Shown: positions 8,391 to 17,843, numbered from the stretch's first letter. The stretch is 64,000 nucleotides of DNA from Aquabacter sp. L1I39 (GCF_017742835.1 NZ_CP072392.1:4735597-4799596), one strand, 5' to 3'. Numbers and translations: made by a program. Notes: generated by a model from the sequence alone, not told the origin.

Positions 8391-9239
8391 ATGGCCATGT
8401 CCGACCGGCCGAGCCGCCCCCCGCACCGCCCCGCCTCCAACCGCCCGTTCGGCGGCCAGGGGGGCAACCGCCCGTTCCCACCGCGCCGCCCCAAGGGCGG
8501 GCCGGCCCCTGCCTGGGAGGGCGACGAGGATGTGGCCCTGCTCTATGGCTGGCATACGGTGTCGGAGGCGCTGGCCAATCCCAAGCGGCGATTCCGCAAG
8601 ATCATGGCCACCGAGAATGCGGTGAACCGTCTGGCCGAAGAGGGCCTGAAGCTGCCCATCGCGCCGGAAATCGTGCGCCCCTCGCAGATCGACAAGCTGC
8701 TGGGGCCGGACGCGGTTCACCAGGGCCTTCTCGTGCAGGCGGAGCACCTGCCCTCCCCGCGCCTGAGGGACGTGGCCAAGTCCGATCTCGTCCTGGTGCT
8801 GGACCAGATCACCGATCCACACAATGTGGGCGCCATCGTGCGCTCGGCGGCCGCCTTCGCGGTGGGCGCCATCGTCACCACCGCCCGCCACAGCCCGCCG
8901 GCCACCGGCGTTCTGGCGAAAAGCGCCTCCGGCGGCCTGGAGCATGTGCCCTTCTGCCTGGTGACCAACCTCGCCCGGGCGCTGACCGAGCTGAAGGACA
9001 ACGGCATGCTGGTGGTGGGCCTCGACAGCGAGGGCCCGGCGGACCTGGAGGACACGCCCTTGCGCGCGCCGCTCGCCTTGGTGCTGGGCGCCGAGGGCAA
9101 GGGGCTGCGCCAGCTCACCCGCGAGACCTGCGACGTGCTCGCCCGCATCGACCTGCCGGGGGTCATCAAGTCGCTCAACGTCTCCAATGCGGCGGCCCTG
9201 TCGCTGGGTATGGCGCGGCGGCAGCTGAAGCGCGGATAA
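8391..9239 (+). CDS. rlmB: 23S rRNA 2'-O-methyltransferase of the TrmH/SpoU family (RlmB-like)
   Basis: About 282 residues from the ATG at 8391 (MAMSDRPSR); the start at 8397 is equally possible. A basic, proline-rich N-terminal tail of about 45 residues precedes the substrate-binding domain (LLYGWHTVSEALANP). The C-terminal SPOUT knot has motif 1 NVGAIVRSAAAF, motif 2 LVLGAEGKGLRQL and motif 3 SLNVSNAAALSLG. These bind S-adenosylmethionine and form the trefoil-knot dimer. RlmB methylates the 2'-OH of G2251 in the 23S rRNA peptidyl-transferase centre; the exact target is inferred from family likeness. The gene is divergent from tRNA-Tyr, a neighbourhood common in this bacterial order. Confidence 0.9.
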   Translation: MAMSDRPSRPPHRPASNRPFGGQGGNRPFPPRRPKGGPAPAWEGDEDVALLYGWHTVSEALANPKRRFRKIMATENAVNRLAEEGLKLPIAPEIVRPSQIDKLLGPDAVHQGLLVQAEHLPSPRLRDVAKSDLVLVLDQITDPHNVGAIVRSAAAFAVGAIVTTARHSPPATGVLAKSASGGLEHVPFCLVTNLARALTELKDNGMLVVGLDSEGPADLEDTPLRAPLALVLGAEGKGLRQLTRETCDVLARIDLPGVIKSLNVSNAAALSLGMARRQLKRG

Positions 9240-9560
9240 GACGCCCTTCGCCGCACCGCACACCTTGCCAGCCAAGGCTTTCGGCAGCGCAAATACGGTG
9301 CGATGACTTAGACCATTGACCAATCGCGCGCCTGCCGAAGGTCAGGCATGCTCTCCTCATTGCGCACCACCTCGTCCGGACATGCCCGCGCGCCAAATGA
9401 CGCGGGCGAAGACGATGCGCAGGAGGAAATGCCAAAGCTGAGGCGCGCCTTCGCGTGCCGCAGAACCCTTGCGTTCACCCTCCCGCACATCCGTTCCGGT
9501 CCTCGAGGCCGCGCACCCGCCCCGCTGGCGGGGTTTCGTTTGATGCTGGGAGGAAAGCTC
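9240..9560. other. Intergenic leader between rlmB and the MHS transporter
   Basis: No gene is supported in these 321 bases. Near the 3' end, on the plus strand, CCCCG (9520-9524) and CGGGG (9529-9533) form a 5-bp stem with a CTGG loop, followed by TTTCGTTTG. This looks like a weak intrinsic terminator or attenuator just before the transporter's ribosome site (AGGAAAG at 9551). No leader peptide could be shown. Confidence 0.3.
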
Positions 9561-11231
9561 ATGTCAGTAACGACCGCACCGGCCGCGGCGTCCGGGCCAA
9601 TGACGAAGGAGGAGCGGAAGGTTATTATCGCCTCCTCCGCCGGCACCGTCTTCGAGTGGTACGACTTCTACCTTGCCGGTTCGCTGGCGGCCAACATCGC
9701 CGCCACCTTCGTGCCGGGCACCAATGACACCGCCAAGTTCATCTTCGTGCTGTTCGGCTTTGCCGCCGGCTTCGCGGTCCGTCCCTTCGGCGCGCTGGTG
9801 TTCGGGCGCCTGGGCGACCTCATCGGCCGCAAATACACCTTCCTGGTCACCATGGTGATCATGGGCATCTCGACCTTCCTGGTCGGCATCCTGCCCGGCT
9901 TCGACAGCATCGGCTATCTCGCCCCCACCGCCTTCATCATCTGCCGCCTGCTCCAGGGCCTGGCGCTCGGCGGCGAATATGGCGGCGCGGCGACCTATGT
10001 GGCCGAGCACGCCCCCCATGGCCGGCGCGGCTTCTACACCTCCTGGATCCAGACCACCGCCACGGTGGGCCTGTTCCTGTCGCTGCTGGTGATCCTCACC
10101 CTGCGCCTGTCCATGACGCCGGAAGCCTTCGCCGCCTATGGCTGGCGCATCCCCTTCCTGCTCTCCATCATCCTTTTGGGCTTCTCCATCTGGATCCGCC
10201 TGCAACTGAGCGAATCGCCCGCCTTCCAGCGCATGAAGGAAGAGGGCACCCGCTCCAAGGCGCCGCTGAAGGAGGCCTTCGGCACCTGGTCCAACGCCAA
10301 GATCGCCCTCGTCGCGCTGCTCGGCGGCACCGCCGGCCAGGCCGTGGTGTGGTATACGGGCCAGTTCTACGCCCTGTTCTTCCTCACCCAGACCCTGAAG
10401 GTGGACGGCACGACGGCGAACCTGCTCATCGCCTTCTCGCTGCTCATCGGCACGCCCTTCTTCATCTTCTTCGGCTGGCTGTCGGACAAGGTGGGCCGCA
10501 AGCCCATCCTGCTGCTCGGCTGCTTCATCGCGGCGGCCACCTACTTCCCGCTCTTCACCATGATCGCCACCACGGCCAATCCCAAGCTCATCGCGGCGAC
10601 GGAGAACGTGAAGATCGTGGTCAGCGCGGATCCGGCCACCTGCGGCACCCTGTTCGACCCGGTGGGCGTGCGCGTCTTCACCCGGCCGTGCGATGTCTAC
10701 CGCCGGACGCTCGCCACCAACTCCATGCATTATGAGCTGGTGCCCGGCCCCGCCGGTTCCGCCCTCAGCGCCACGGTCAACGGCACCGCCGTGACGATCC
10801 CGGACACCGACAAGACCGGTGCCTCCATCGTCGCCGCTGCCCAGGCCGCCGGCTATCCGAAGGCGGGCGACGCCTCCATCCTGAAGCAGCCCACCATTGG
10901 CGGCGTGCTGACCGATGGGCGCTCCCTGAAGGTGATCGGCCTGCTCTTCATCCTGGTCCTCTACGTGACCATGGTGTACGGCCCCATCGCCGCCCTGCTG
11001 GTGGAACTCTTCCCCACCCGCATCCGCTACACCGGCATGTCGCTGCCCTACCACATCGGCAACGGCTGGTTCGGTGGCTTCCTGCCCCCCACCGCCTTCG
11101 CCATCGTGGCCGCCACCGGCAACATCTTCGCCGGCCTCTGGTACCCGATCGTGGTGGCCTGCGTCACCATCGTCGTCGGCCTCTTGTTCCTCCCGGAAAC
11201 CAAGAACCGCAATCTCGACGACTGGCACTGA
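9561..11231 (+). CDS. MFS transporter, metabolite:H+ symporter (MHS) family, with an enlarged periplasmic loop
   Basis: A 556-residue, 12-helix transporter. The start at 9561 follows an AGGAAAG ribosome site. The first helix begins SSAGTVFEWYDFYL, typical of the MHS (ProP/ShiA/KgtP) group. The loop 2-3 signature is FGRLGDLIGRKYTF and its repeat in loop 8-9 is GWLSDKVGRKPI, followed by GGEYGGAATYVAEHAP-type signatures in the N-half. Between helices 9 and 10 about 110 extra hydrophilic residues (around 335-455) carry two cysteines (PATCG, RPCDV). By MFS topology these lie in the periplasm. It probably takes up an organic acid or osmolyte with protons, but the substrate is unknown. It is flanked by rlmB and a terminator and appears monocistronic. 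Confidence 0.9.
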   Translation: MSVTTAPAAASGPMTKEERKVIIASSAGTVFEWYDFYLAGSLAANIAATFVPGTNDTAKFIFVLFGFAAGFAVRPFGALVFGRLGDLIGRKYTFLVTMVIMGISTFLVGILPGFDSIGYLAPTAFIICRLLQGLALGGEYGGAATYVAEHAPHGRRGFYTSWIQTTATVGLFLSLLVILTLRLSMTPEAFAAYGWRIPFLLSIILLGFSIWIRLQLSESPAFQRMKEEGTRSKAPLKEAFGTWSNAKIALVALLGGTAGQAVVWYTGQFYALFFLTQTLKVDGTTANLLIAFSLLIGTPFFIFFGWLSDKVGRKPILLLGCFIAAATYFPLFTMIATTANPKLIAATENVKIVVSADPATCGTLFDPVGVRVFTRPCDVYRRTLATNSMHYELVPGPAGSALSATVNGTAVTIPDTDKTGASIVAAAQAAGYPKAGDASILKQPTIGGVLTDGRSLKVIGLLFILVLYVTMVYGPIAALLVELFPTRIRYTGMSLPYHIGNGWFGGFLPPTAFAIVAATGNIFAGLWYPIVVACVTIVVGLLFLPETKNRNLDDWH

Positions 11232-11281
11232 GCCTTGGCCGGCGGCCTCGCGCCGCCGGCTCGCATCCTGCGCATGCGGGG

Positions 11282-11320
11282 ATCGCCCGGCCTGCCCTGC
11301 AGGCCGGGCGATTTGCGTTT
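11282..11320 (+). terminator. Intrinsic terminator after the MHS transporter
   Basis: ATCGCCCGGCCT (11282-11293) pairs perfectly with AGGCCGGGCGAT (11301-11312) around a 7-base loop, followed by TTGCGTTT. It lies 50 bases after the transporter stop and before a convergent gene, so it may act on both strands, although only the plus strand has a T-rich tail. Confidence 0.75.
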
Positions 11321-11465
11321 CAACACGCGGCCGTGGCCGGGAAAGGTGCATACGGCGGCGCCCGGCAGCAGGCGTGAGCGGCGCGCGTCCAGGTTCGCGG
11401 GAAAGAGCGAGCGTGAGGCGAAGCGACAGAGCGCTTCGGCATGTGACGAGAACCGCTTGACCGCG

Positions 11466-12074
11466 TTATTGCTGCTGGACGCAGCGCCGTCCCTTCAGCG
11501 GCTCCACCTTCAAGGTGGCAAAGCTGAACAGCGACTTCTCCTCGATCGCCGCCGAGCCGGTGGCCTTCATGAATTTCGCATAGCCGGGACAGTTCTTCGC
11601 CGTGGGCTTTTCCGCAATCTCCCGCCAGAAGGTGAGGCCCTTCTCGTCGGTGGAGAAATCATCGGTCTCGCAGCCCGAGGTGGGATCGCACTGACCCTGG
11701 ATGGAATAGCCGCCCGAGAACAGTTCCTTGCCCTCCGGCACCTGGTAGATCACCAGCGCGCGGTCCGGCCCCGTCCCGGCATCCAGGATCAGGACGTTCC
11801 GGGTGAGTCGGATATAAGAGAGGGCATCCATCGGGCCGTTGCCGATCACCACGTCGCCCGGCCGCTCCTCAAGGGCGCAGTCGGCCTTCATGTCCTTGGT
11901 GCTGGGACGGATCTGGAATCTCGTCCCCACATCCTCCGATTTGCCGCTGGAGATGACCGTGGCCACATCATTGCGGATGCAAGTCGTCACGGTCGGGCTG
12001 GCGACATAGGCGCTCGCCGGCGCGGCCCAGACGGCCGACAGAAGACCAAGGCTGAGGCCGATGTGCAGTTTCAT
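11466..12074 (-). CDS. Secreted protein of unknown function, LDAGTGPDR family (copy 1)
   Basis: 202 residues starting MKLHIGLSLGLLSAVWAAPASA, a clear Sec signal peptide cleaved after ASA. The mature protein has six or more cysteines and the core motif NVLILDAGTGPDR. Later come LTFWREIAEKP and NCPGYAKF, and it ends in RRCVQQQ. I do not recognise a named family. A paralogue with the same motif order lies at 42310-42870 in this window (VLVLDAGTGPDR, VTFWEV, NCKDFA, ERCIARQ), so this is a small periplasmic or secreted family with probable disulfides. It stands alone, convergent with the MHS transporter. Function is not inferred. Confidence 0.75.
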   Translation of the reverse strand: MKLHIGLSLGLLSAVWAAPASAYVASPTVTTCIRNDVATVISSGKSEDVGTRFQIRPSTKDMKADCALEERPGDVVIGNGPMDALSYIRLTRNVLILDAGTGPDRALVIYQVPEGKELFSGGYSIQGQCDPTSGCETDDFSTDEKGLTFWREIAEKPTAKNCPGYAKFMKATGSAAIEEKSLFSFATLKVEPLKGRRCVQQQ

Positions 12075-12583
12075 CGCGGATGCTCCCGTGGCTGCCCCTG
12101 GCGCGAGAAGCGACGCATTCCTCAAGATGAACAATTGCGTCACGGCCCCACGGGGCATTTCAGATCAGTCTATTTCAGATTCCCCGCCTTTTTCAGCGAC
12201 AAATATCCCCCAGGCATAGAGTATTTCGTTTCGTACTCTTTCAGATGACCTGAAATGGTCTCGCATGGCCGCACTTATGCACGGCGGACGCATCCGTCCC
12301 CGCCCTGGTCTTGCGCACCGCCTCGCCGGAAGGCCCCCGACGCGTACACCGAACGCGGACAAGGAGCATGGGCGAAGCCCCGTCCAGGCCGCAGCTGCGC
12401 ACCCCCTCGCGCCACCGCGTGGCTGCGAATCGCAGACCCGTCCGCCGCTCCGCCGAGGCACGGCACTGCGGGGAGGTTGACGAACGCCCTCCGGTCGCGG
12501 AATAGATGCCGGGCGCAGATGCGAACCGGCGGCGGAGCCGCCGCGCGCTTCTGCGTCGACCAGGCAACGCTCCTGGTGTGTGG
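12075..12583. other. 509-base non-coding stretch upstream of tRNA-Thr
   Basis: No gene is supported; frames here have atypical composition and overlap the tRNA. It holds the presumed promoter of the secreted-protein gene on the minus strand. An inverted repeat AGAGTA-10 bases-TACTCT lies at 12218-12239. The element GAGTATTTCGTT (12219-12230) recurs at 12753-12764, on the far side of tRNA-Thr. The remainder is GC-rich sequence in which I see nothing definite. Confidence 0.35.
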
Positions 12584-12658
<75 letters not shown>

Positions 12659-12939
12659 TCCCTCCCCTTCCGCAGCGAAGCGTCACCCGCGGAACGCGGA
12701 GTGTGGCAGCATTTTACTTCCCGCCGGATCGCGTTTTCTCCGCATTCTTACGGAGTATTTCGTTGACGCACCCTCCGTGGGGGTGTGAGAAACCCTGAGC
12801 GGCGTTTCTCGACCGCATTTCGTCAAACTTTTTTTTTGGCCGTGCAGTCGATCTTGGCGTCTTCGGCACGGTACCCAGCGGGGAGAGTTGCGGCCCGCTC
12901 GTCACCTTCCACCATGGCCCCAGGCCTGCGCCACAGCGG

Positions 12940-15129
12940 GTGCCATTGTCTGACCGTGGGACAAGGTTCGAAGCTGTGCGAGGACATGACGGGCATGAGC
13001 GGACCAAGGATGGGCAACCTCCGCCACGACGCTCTGGGCGATCCGGCAATGGGCAGGTCCCGCCCGCCCCGCGCCGCCTGCTCCTTCCCATTCTCGCCTG
13101 CGCCATGCTGGCGCTCCTCGTCCTCGCGGCGCTCCTGCCCAGTCAACGGGCGGCGGCGGCCGAGCATGGTGTGCTCGCCTTGCCGTCCAACGTGCTGGAA
13201 GTGCCCGCCAAAGGCCACCTGGAGGCGTTGTACGACCCGACCGGCGCGCTGAGCTTTGAGGAGGTGCGCGCCCAGGGGGGCCGCTTTGCCGCCCTGCCCG
13301 GCAATTTCAACGCCAGCTACGTGCCCAAGGGGGCCTGGTGGGTGCGGCTGCGGCTCGCCCCCGAGCCCGGCGCCAACGGCCAATGGTGGCTGGTGATCAC
13401 CGCCCCCTACACCGACCATATCGCCGTCTATGCGCCCGACCAGGACGCAGACGGCACCTTGATGCGCAACCGCCACAAGGAAAGCGGCGCCATGGTGCCG
13501 GCGCGCGAGCGCGACCTGTTCACCTTCACGAACGTGGTGCGGCTTCAGGTCCCTGCGGGGGAAACCTCCGAGATTTATCTGCGCCTGTCCGGCAACCGGG
13601 CACTGAATGCCCAGCTCACGCTCTGGCGGCTGCCGGAACTGGCGCGGCACCTCACCTTGTCGGTGCTCACCTTCTCGCTCGGCGTCGGCGCTGCCATCAT
13701 CACCTCCATCGGCACGCTGGTGATGGCCGCCTGGCTCAGAGCCCCCCAGTTCGGCTGGTACGGCGCCTATGTGGGCGCCGTGTCGCTGGTGTTCCTGGGC
13801 AATGGCGGCTTCGGGCAGGTGCTGCTGAGCAGCTGGGACCCGGGCGACGTGATCCGCCTGCAGAACATGGTGGGCTGCTTCTCCGTCCTGGCGGGGGCCT
13901 TCATGGTGCGCGGGCTGTTCCGCACCCGGGAGGGGGCGCGCATCATTGATGCCCTACTCAAGGCGCTCGGCCTCTTCTCGGCCCTGTGCGTGGTCGCCTC
14001 GGCCTTCGGCTACTACAAGGTGGTGGCGCCTTACCTGATGCTGGGCATCCTGGGCCTCGCGCTGGTCTCGCCCTGGCTTGCCCTCCAGCAGGTGCGCCAC
14101 CGGGAGCCGGCGGGCCTATGGTATTTCGTCGGCTTCACCTCCTATTGCGCGGCCACCATCTGGTTTTCCCTGGTGGTGCTCGGCGTCGCGCCGCTCACAG
14201 ATTTCCTCGGCTGGGGCTACCAGACCGCCGGCTTCCTGCACATGGCGGCGATCTTTGCCGGCCTTGCGTCCTCCATGCGGGCGGGCTCGCGGGCGCGGCG
14301 ACGGCTGGAGAGCCAATTGCTGGCGCTGTCGCGCAGCAATGAGCGGCAGCTGGAGTTCGCCGTCGCCGAGCGCACGGCCGCCCTCAACGAGGAGGTCGAG
14401 GGCCGCCGGCGCGCCGAGGATGCCTTGCAGCGGGCACTCAAGGAGCAGCGCAACTTCCTGGTCATGGTGAGCCACGAATTCCGCACCCCCCTGTCCACCA
14501 TGCGCCTGGCGGTGACGGTGATGGAGCGGGGCCTCGGCACCGGGATGAGCGCCCTGCGGCGGGAAGTGGACAAGGTGGGCCGCGCCGTCACGCGCCTGTC
14601 CAACCTCATCGATACGTTCCTGGCCGACGAATGGCTGGAGCATTCCGCCATGATGCTCCAGCACCGCCCCGTCGACATGGGTGCGCTCGTCGCCGATGTG
14701 GTCCACGACCAGGGATCGCAGGCGCCCGGCCGCGTCTTCCTCGGCCCGTGCCCGCAGACCGTGATTGAGGGCGATGCCGTGCTGCTGCGCACCGTGCTCG
14801 ACAATCTGGTGGGCAATGCCCTCAAGCACACGGACGGCCCCGTCACCGCCAGCCTCGCGCCGGCGGACGATGGCGTGTTGATCGAGGTGGCCGACCGCGG
14901 GCGCGGCGTGCCGGAAGCGGAACGGGAAGAGATCTTCGAGCGATATTACAGGTCACCCAGCACGGTGACCCGACCGGGAACGGGCATCGGCCTGTATCTC
15001 GCCCGCCTCATCGTCGAGCAGCACGCCGGCTGGATCAAGGTGGGCGACCGAAGCGAAGGCGGAAGCGTCTTCAAGGTCTGGCTGCCGCGCCAACCCGGGC
15101 TGGACCGGCCAACGGCGCGCGAGGGGTGA
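12940..15129 (+). CDS. Membrane sensor histidine kinase with a 7TMR-DISM input region
   Basis: About 729 residues if the GTG at 12940 is used; another GTG at 12976 is possible. A signal-like helix (about 48-72) leads to a periplasmic 7TMR-DISMED2-like domain (about 78-225, with KGAWWVRLRLAPEPG). Seven membrane helices follow (about 230-445), then a coiled coil, a HisKA domain with MVSHEFRTPLSTMRL (phospho-acceptor His), and an ATPase domain with LDNLVGNALKHT (N box), DRGRGVPE (G1) and PGTGIGLYLARL (G2). All catalytic boxes are intact. Its stop overlaps the frame leading into the response regulator gene, a typical two-component pair. The periplasmic signal is unknown; related domains often sense carbohydrates or other small ligands. 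Confidence 0.92.
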   Translation: MPLSDRGTRFEAVRGHDGHERTKDGQPPPRRSGRSGNGQVPPAPRRLLLPILACAMLALLVLAALLPSQRAAAAEHGVLALPSNVLEVPAKGHLEALYDPTGALSFEEVRAQGGRFAALPGNFNASYVPKGAWWVRLRLAPEPGANGQWWLVITAPYTDHIAVYAPDQDADGTLMRNRHKESGAMVPARERDLFTFTNVVRLQVPAGETSEIYLRLSGNRALNAQLTLWRLPELARHLTLSVLTFSLGVGAAIITSIGTLVMAAWLRAPQFGWYGAYVGAVSLVFLGNGGFGQVLLSSWDPGDVIRLQNMVGCFSVLAGAFMVRGLFRTREGARIIDALLKALGLFSALCVVASAFGYYKVVAPYLMLGILGLALVSPWLALQQVRHREPAGLWYFVGFTSYCAATIWFSLVVLGVAPLTDFLGWGYQTAGFLHMAAIFAGLASSMRAGSRARRRLESQLLALSRSNERQLEFAVAERTAALNEEVEGRRRAEDALQRALKEQRNFLVMVSHEFRTPLSTMRLAVTVMERGLGTGMSALRREVDKVGRAVTRLSNLIDTFLADEWLEHSAMMLQHRPVDMGALVADVVHDQGSQAPGRVFLGPCPQTVIEGDAVLLRTVLDNLVGNALKHTDGPVTASLAPADDGVLIEVADRGRGVPEAEREEIFERYYRSPSTVTRPGTGIGLYLARLIVEQHAGWIKVGDRSEGGSVFKVWLPRQPGLDRPTAREG

Positions 15130-15140
15130 GGGAGGAGGTC

Positions 15141-15857
15141 ATGTCGGTTCATGTGCTCATCGTCGAGGATGACAGCGACCTCCGGGACAGTCTGGACTCC
15201 CTCCTGACCTCGTCGGGCTTCAAGGTCCGCGCGCTGCGCGACGCGCGCTATATCGAGCGCGAGCTGACCAGCTTTCCGGCCGACGTGGTGCTGCTGGACG
15301 TGAACCTGCCGGGCCTGGACGGGTTCGAGGCAGCCGTGCACCTCAAGGAGCGCCCGGGTGTCGGCATCATCATGCTCACCGGCCGCACCCGCCGGGAGGA
15401 CCGGATCCAGGGCCTGTCCGTGGGCGCGGACCATTATGTGACCAAGCCCGTGGATCCGCAGGAGCTTGAGCTGCTCATCCGCAATCTCGCCCGCCGCCTC
15501 AACGGCCCGCGGGAGACGGCGCCGGCCGAGCGGGCGGGCCCCGGGCGGTGGGTGTTCCTCACCGCGCGCTGGACGCTCATCGCCCCCGGCGGGGCATCGG
15601 TACCGCTGTCCGCCGCCGAGCACCACCTCTTGAACAAGCTCACCGAGCGAGCGGGAGAGCCTGTCGCGCGGACCGCCCTGATCTCGGACGTGCGGCGGCC
15701 CTCGGAGGATACGCTGGGGCGCGGGCTCGACCTCATCGTCTTCCGCCTGCGCCGCAAGGTTCAGACCGAGACCGGGGAGGCGCTGCCCGTCGCCTCCGCC
15801 CGCAGCATCGGCTACGTCTTCACCGGCCCGGTGACACGGGACGCCGATCTGCCCTGA
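15141..15857 (+). CDS. OmpR-family response regulator, partner of the preceding kinase
   Basis: About 238 residues from the ATG at 15141, which has a GGGAGGAGG ribosome site; a GTG at 15126 overlapping the kinase stop is less likely. The receiver domain (1-120) has the acidic pair VEDDSD, the phospho-acceptor in VVLLDVNLPGLDG, a conserved Thr in IMLTGRT and Lys in VTKPVDP. The C-terminal winged helix (about 140-235) has VPLSAAEHHLLNKL and LDLIVFRLRRKV, followed by the wing SARSIGYVFTG. It should bind DNA after phosphorylation by the kinase. Target genes are unknown; the membrane-protein gene 127 bases downstream is a candidate. Confidence 0.92.
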   Translation: MSVHVLIVEDDSDLRDSLDSLLTSSGFKVRALRDARYIERELTSFPADVVLLDVNLPGLDGFEAAVHLKERPGVGIIMLTGRTRREDRIQGLSVGADHYVTKPVDPQELELLIRNLARRLNGPRETAPAERAGPGRWVFLTARWTLIAPGGASVPLSAAEHHLLNKLTERAGEPVARTALISDVRRPSEDTLGRGLDLIVFRLRRKVQTETGEALPVASARSIGYVFTGPVTRDADLP

Positions 15858-15983
15858 CCGGACGCCCGTGCTCCGTCCGCTTCGGGCGCACAGGCCACTA
15901 GGCCCTCTCCGGTCAGCGGCGACTTGACCCAAGGTCGCCCTCTGCGGCACCAAAGACGGGCCTTTTCTTTCCACGAGGTGCCT

Positions 15984-17279
15984 GTGTCCCACCCGGCCGT
16001 CGCCGCCGCCGTTCCGGCCGCACCCGATCCCGCCGACGTTCGGGCGCTGGCGTGGGGCATGGTGGTGCTGGCGGCCACCTTCATCTTCGCGCGCACGCCG
16101 CACATCCTCATGGATGGACGCCTGTTCGCCGAGGAAGGCGTGATCTATTTCCGCGACGCCGTGGCCGGCAGCTGGTGGGATGCCCTGCTGGCGCCGCGGG
16201 TGGGCTACTATTCCGCCTTCAACAAATTGGCCGCGCTCGCCGCCAGCGTCGTGCCGCTGGAGGGGGCGGCGCGCGTCACCACATGGTGCGCCCTGGCGGT
16301 GCAGCTTTCCGTGGTCTGGATCGTCGCCCGCTCCGACGCCTTCGGCCCGCTCTGGGGACGGGCGCTCGCGGCGCTTGTCCCGATCGTCGCCGTGCCGAGT
16401 GCCGAGGTGTGGCTCAACACCATCAACAGCCAGTTTCATCTCGCGGTGGGCACCGCGGTGCTGCTGGCGACCGGCCGCGCCGCCCTGCCCTCGGCCGTCC
16501 GGTTGGCCTTCCTGCTGCTGGCGGGGGCGACCGGACCGGTTTCGGTGGCGCTGGCCCCCCTGTTCGCGCTGAAAGCCCTGCGCTCCCGCACCGGGCAGGA
16601 CATGAGGGAGGCTGCCCTTTTATGCGCGCTGGCGCTCGTCCAGGCCGTGCTGATGATCCGCGTGCTGGCGGAGGGCGAGCGCGGCGGTGGCCTCTCGGTC
16701 CTTGCGATGCTCAGCGCCATCGGCGTCAAGAATCTGGCCCTGCCCTGGCTTGGAGACGCCGCCGGCGAGGTGGGAGCGGTGCTCCTCGCCGGATCCCGCC
16801 TTGCGAAGGCGCTGGCAGCCGCCGGCCTCGCGGCGTTTGCCGCTTTGCTCGCGGTGACGGTGCTGCGCACCCCCGCCTCCCGCTGGCTTGCCGCGGCAGC
16901 GCTGCTGGTCGCCCTCGTCTCCTATGCCGGTGCGCTGGGCAAGGACCCGTGGATCCTGCTCATTCCCGCCGCCGCCGGTCGCTATGCCTATGCTCCGAAC
17001 GCCCTGATGGGGCTCGCTCTCATAGCCGCCATGGCGGGGATGGCGGAGAGGCGCCGCGCATGGCGGCCGCTCCGCCCGGTGGCGGGCGTGTTGGCCCTCT
17101 GGATGCTGGCCTGCGGCTTCTTTCAATATTGGAACGTGGAGCCCTTCTTCAGCGGCCCGTCCTGGCGCGCCGAGGTGACGGCGTGGCGGGCGGATCCGGC
17201 GCGGGAGCGCTTGGCATTATGGCCGCCGCCCTGGTTCCTCCCCTTGCCCCATCCCGCACCCGCCGCGCCGCCGCGCTGA
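15984..17279 (+). CDS. Polytopic inner-membrane protein of unknown function
   Basis: About 431 residues if translation starts at the GTG at 15984, which has a GAGG element 7-10 bases upstream; starts at 15978 or a TTG at 15924 are alternatives. At least nine or ten hydrophobic helices are visible, for example MVVLAATFIFA, AALVPIVAVPSAEVWL and AGVLALWMLACGFF. The hydrophilic first loop has ILMDGRLFAEEGVIYFRDA, and acidic residues there recall multi-pass membrane glycosyltransferases that use lipid-linked sugars, but no signature is strong enough to call it. It ends in a proline-rich tail. It follows the two-component genes on the same strand and could be part of their output. Confidence 0.6.
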   Translation: MSHPAVAAAVPAAPDPADVRALAWGMVVLAATFIFARTPHILMDGRLFAEEGVIYFRDAVAGSWWDALLAPRVGYYSAFNKLAALAASVVPLEGAARVTTWCALAVQLSVVWIVARSDAFGPLWGRALAALVPIVAVPSAEVWLNTINSQFHLAVGTAVLLATGRAALPSAVRLAFLLLAGATGPVSVALAPLFALKALRSRTGQDMREAALLCALALVQAVLMIRVLAEGERGGGLSVLAMLSAIGVKNLALPWLGDAAGEVGAVLLAGSRLAKALAAAGLAAFAALLAVTVLRTPASRWLAAAALLVALVSYAGALGKDPWILLIPAAAGRYAYAPNALMGLALIAAMAGMAERRRAWRPLRPVAGVLALWMLACGFFQYWNVEPFFSGPSWRAEVTAWRADPARERLALWPPPWFLPLPHPAPAAPPR

Positions 17280-17417
17280 TGCGGGCCGCGCCAAGGCTGC
17301 GCCTAAGACCGCGCCCGCCGGATTGATAAGGCAGCCTTGCTTACGCGCTTGCGGGTTGGCGTTCCGGCGGATAGGAGTTGAGCCGTCGCCGGTCGGGAAC
17401 CGGCTCCGGGGAGAGAT

Positions 17418-17843
17418 ATGCGCGATCTGACGCTCGAGGATTTTCCGGTCCGCTCCTACGACAAGCTGCGCTATCGCGACACCGACCGGCAGGGCCATGT
17501 GAACAACGCGGTCTTCTCCACCTTCCTGGAGACCGGCCGCACCGAGCTTTTCTATGGCCAGGGCGGCTCCATTGCGGGGGAAGGCGGCTCCTTCGTGCTG
17601 GCGCGCCTGCTGATGGAGTATCGCGCCGAGGTGCTCTGGCCGGGCGAGATCTGGATCGGCACGGGCGTGCTCAGCGTCGGCCGCAGCTCGGTGCAGATGC
17701 GCCAGGTGCTGTTCCAGAACGGCAAACGCGTCGCCAATGCGGACACCGTGATGGTGCGGGTGGACAATGCCACCCGCCGCTCATCGCCCCTTTCGGAAGA
17801 CGCCGTCGCGCGCCTCACCGCCTTCCTGCTGCCGCAGGACTGA
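17418..17843 (+). CDS. Hotdog-fold acyl-CoA thioesterase (4HBT/YbgC-like)
   Basis: 141 residues, the usual length of single-domain 4HBT thioesterases. The catalytic segment RYRDTDRQGHVNNAVF (Asp23 and His27) is the classical D-x-x-G-H-V-N-N signature. It is followed by the central hotdog helix FSTFLETGRTELFY and the strands of the sheet. It hydrolyses an acyl-CoA, probably as a dimer or tetramer in the cytosol; chain length cannot be told. The start at 17418 has a GGAGAGA site. The gene is convergent with the giant autotransporter, with only 22 bases between the two stops. Confidence 0.88.
   Translation: MRDLTLEDFPVRSYDKLRYRDTDRQGHVNNAVFSTFLETGRTELFYGQGGSIAGEGGSFVLARLLMEYRAEVLWPGEIWIGTGVLSVGRSSVQMRQVLFQNGKRVANADTVMVRVDNATRRSSPLSEDAVARLTAFLLPQD

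Noticed and set aside
9564..11351. A 595-codon minus-strand frame opposite the MHS transporter
   Set aside because: It is rich in Gly, Asp, Glu and His with no domain. The plus strand encodes a complete 12-helix transporter with a ribosome site.
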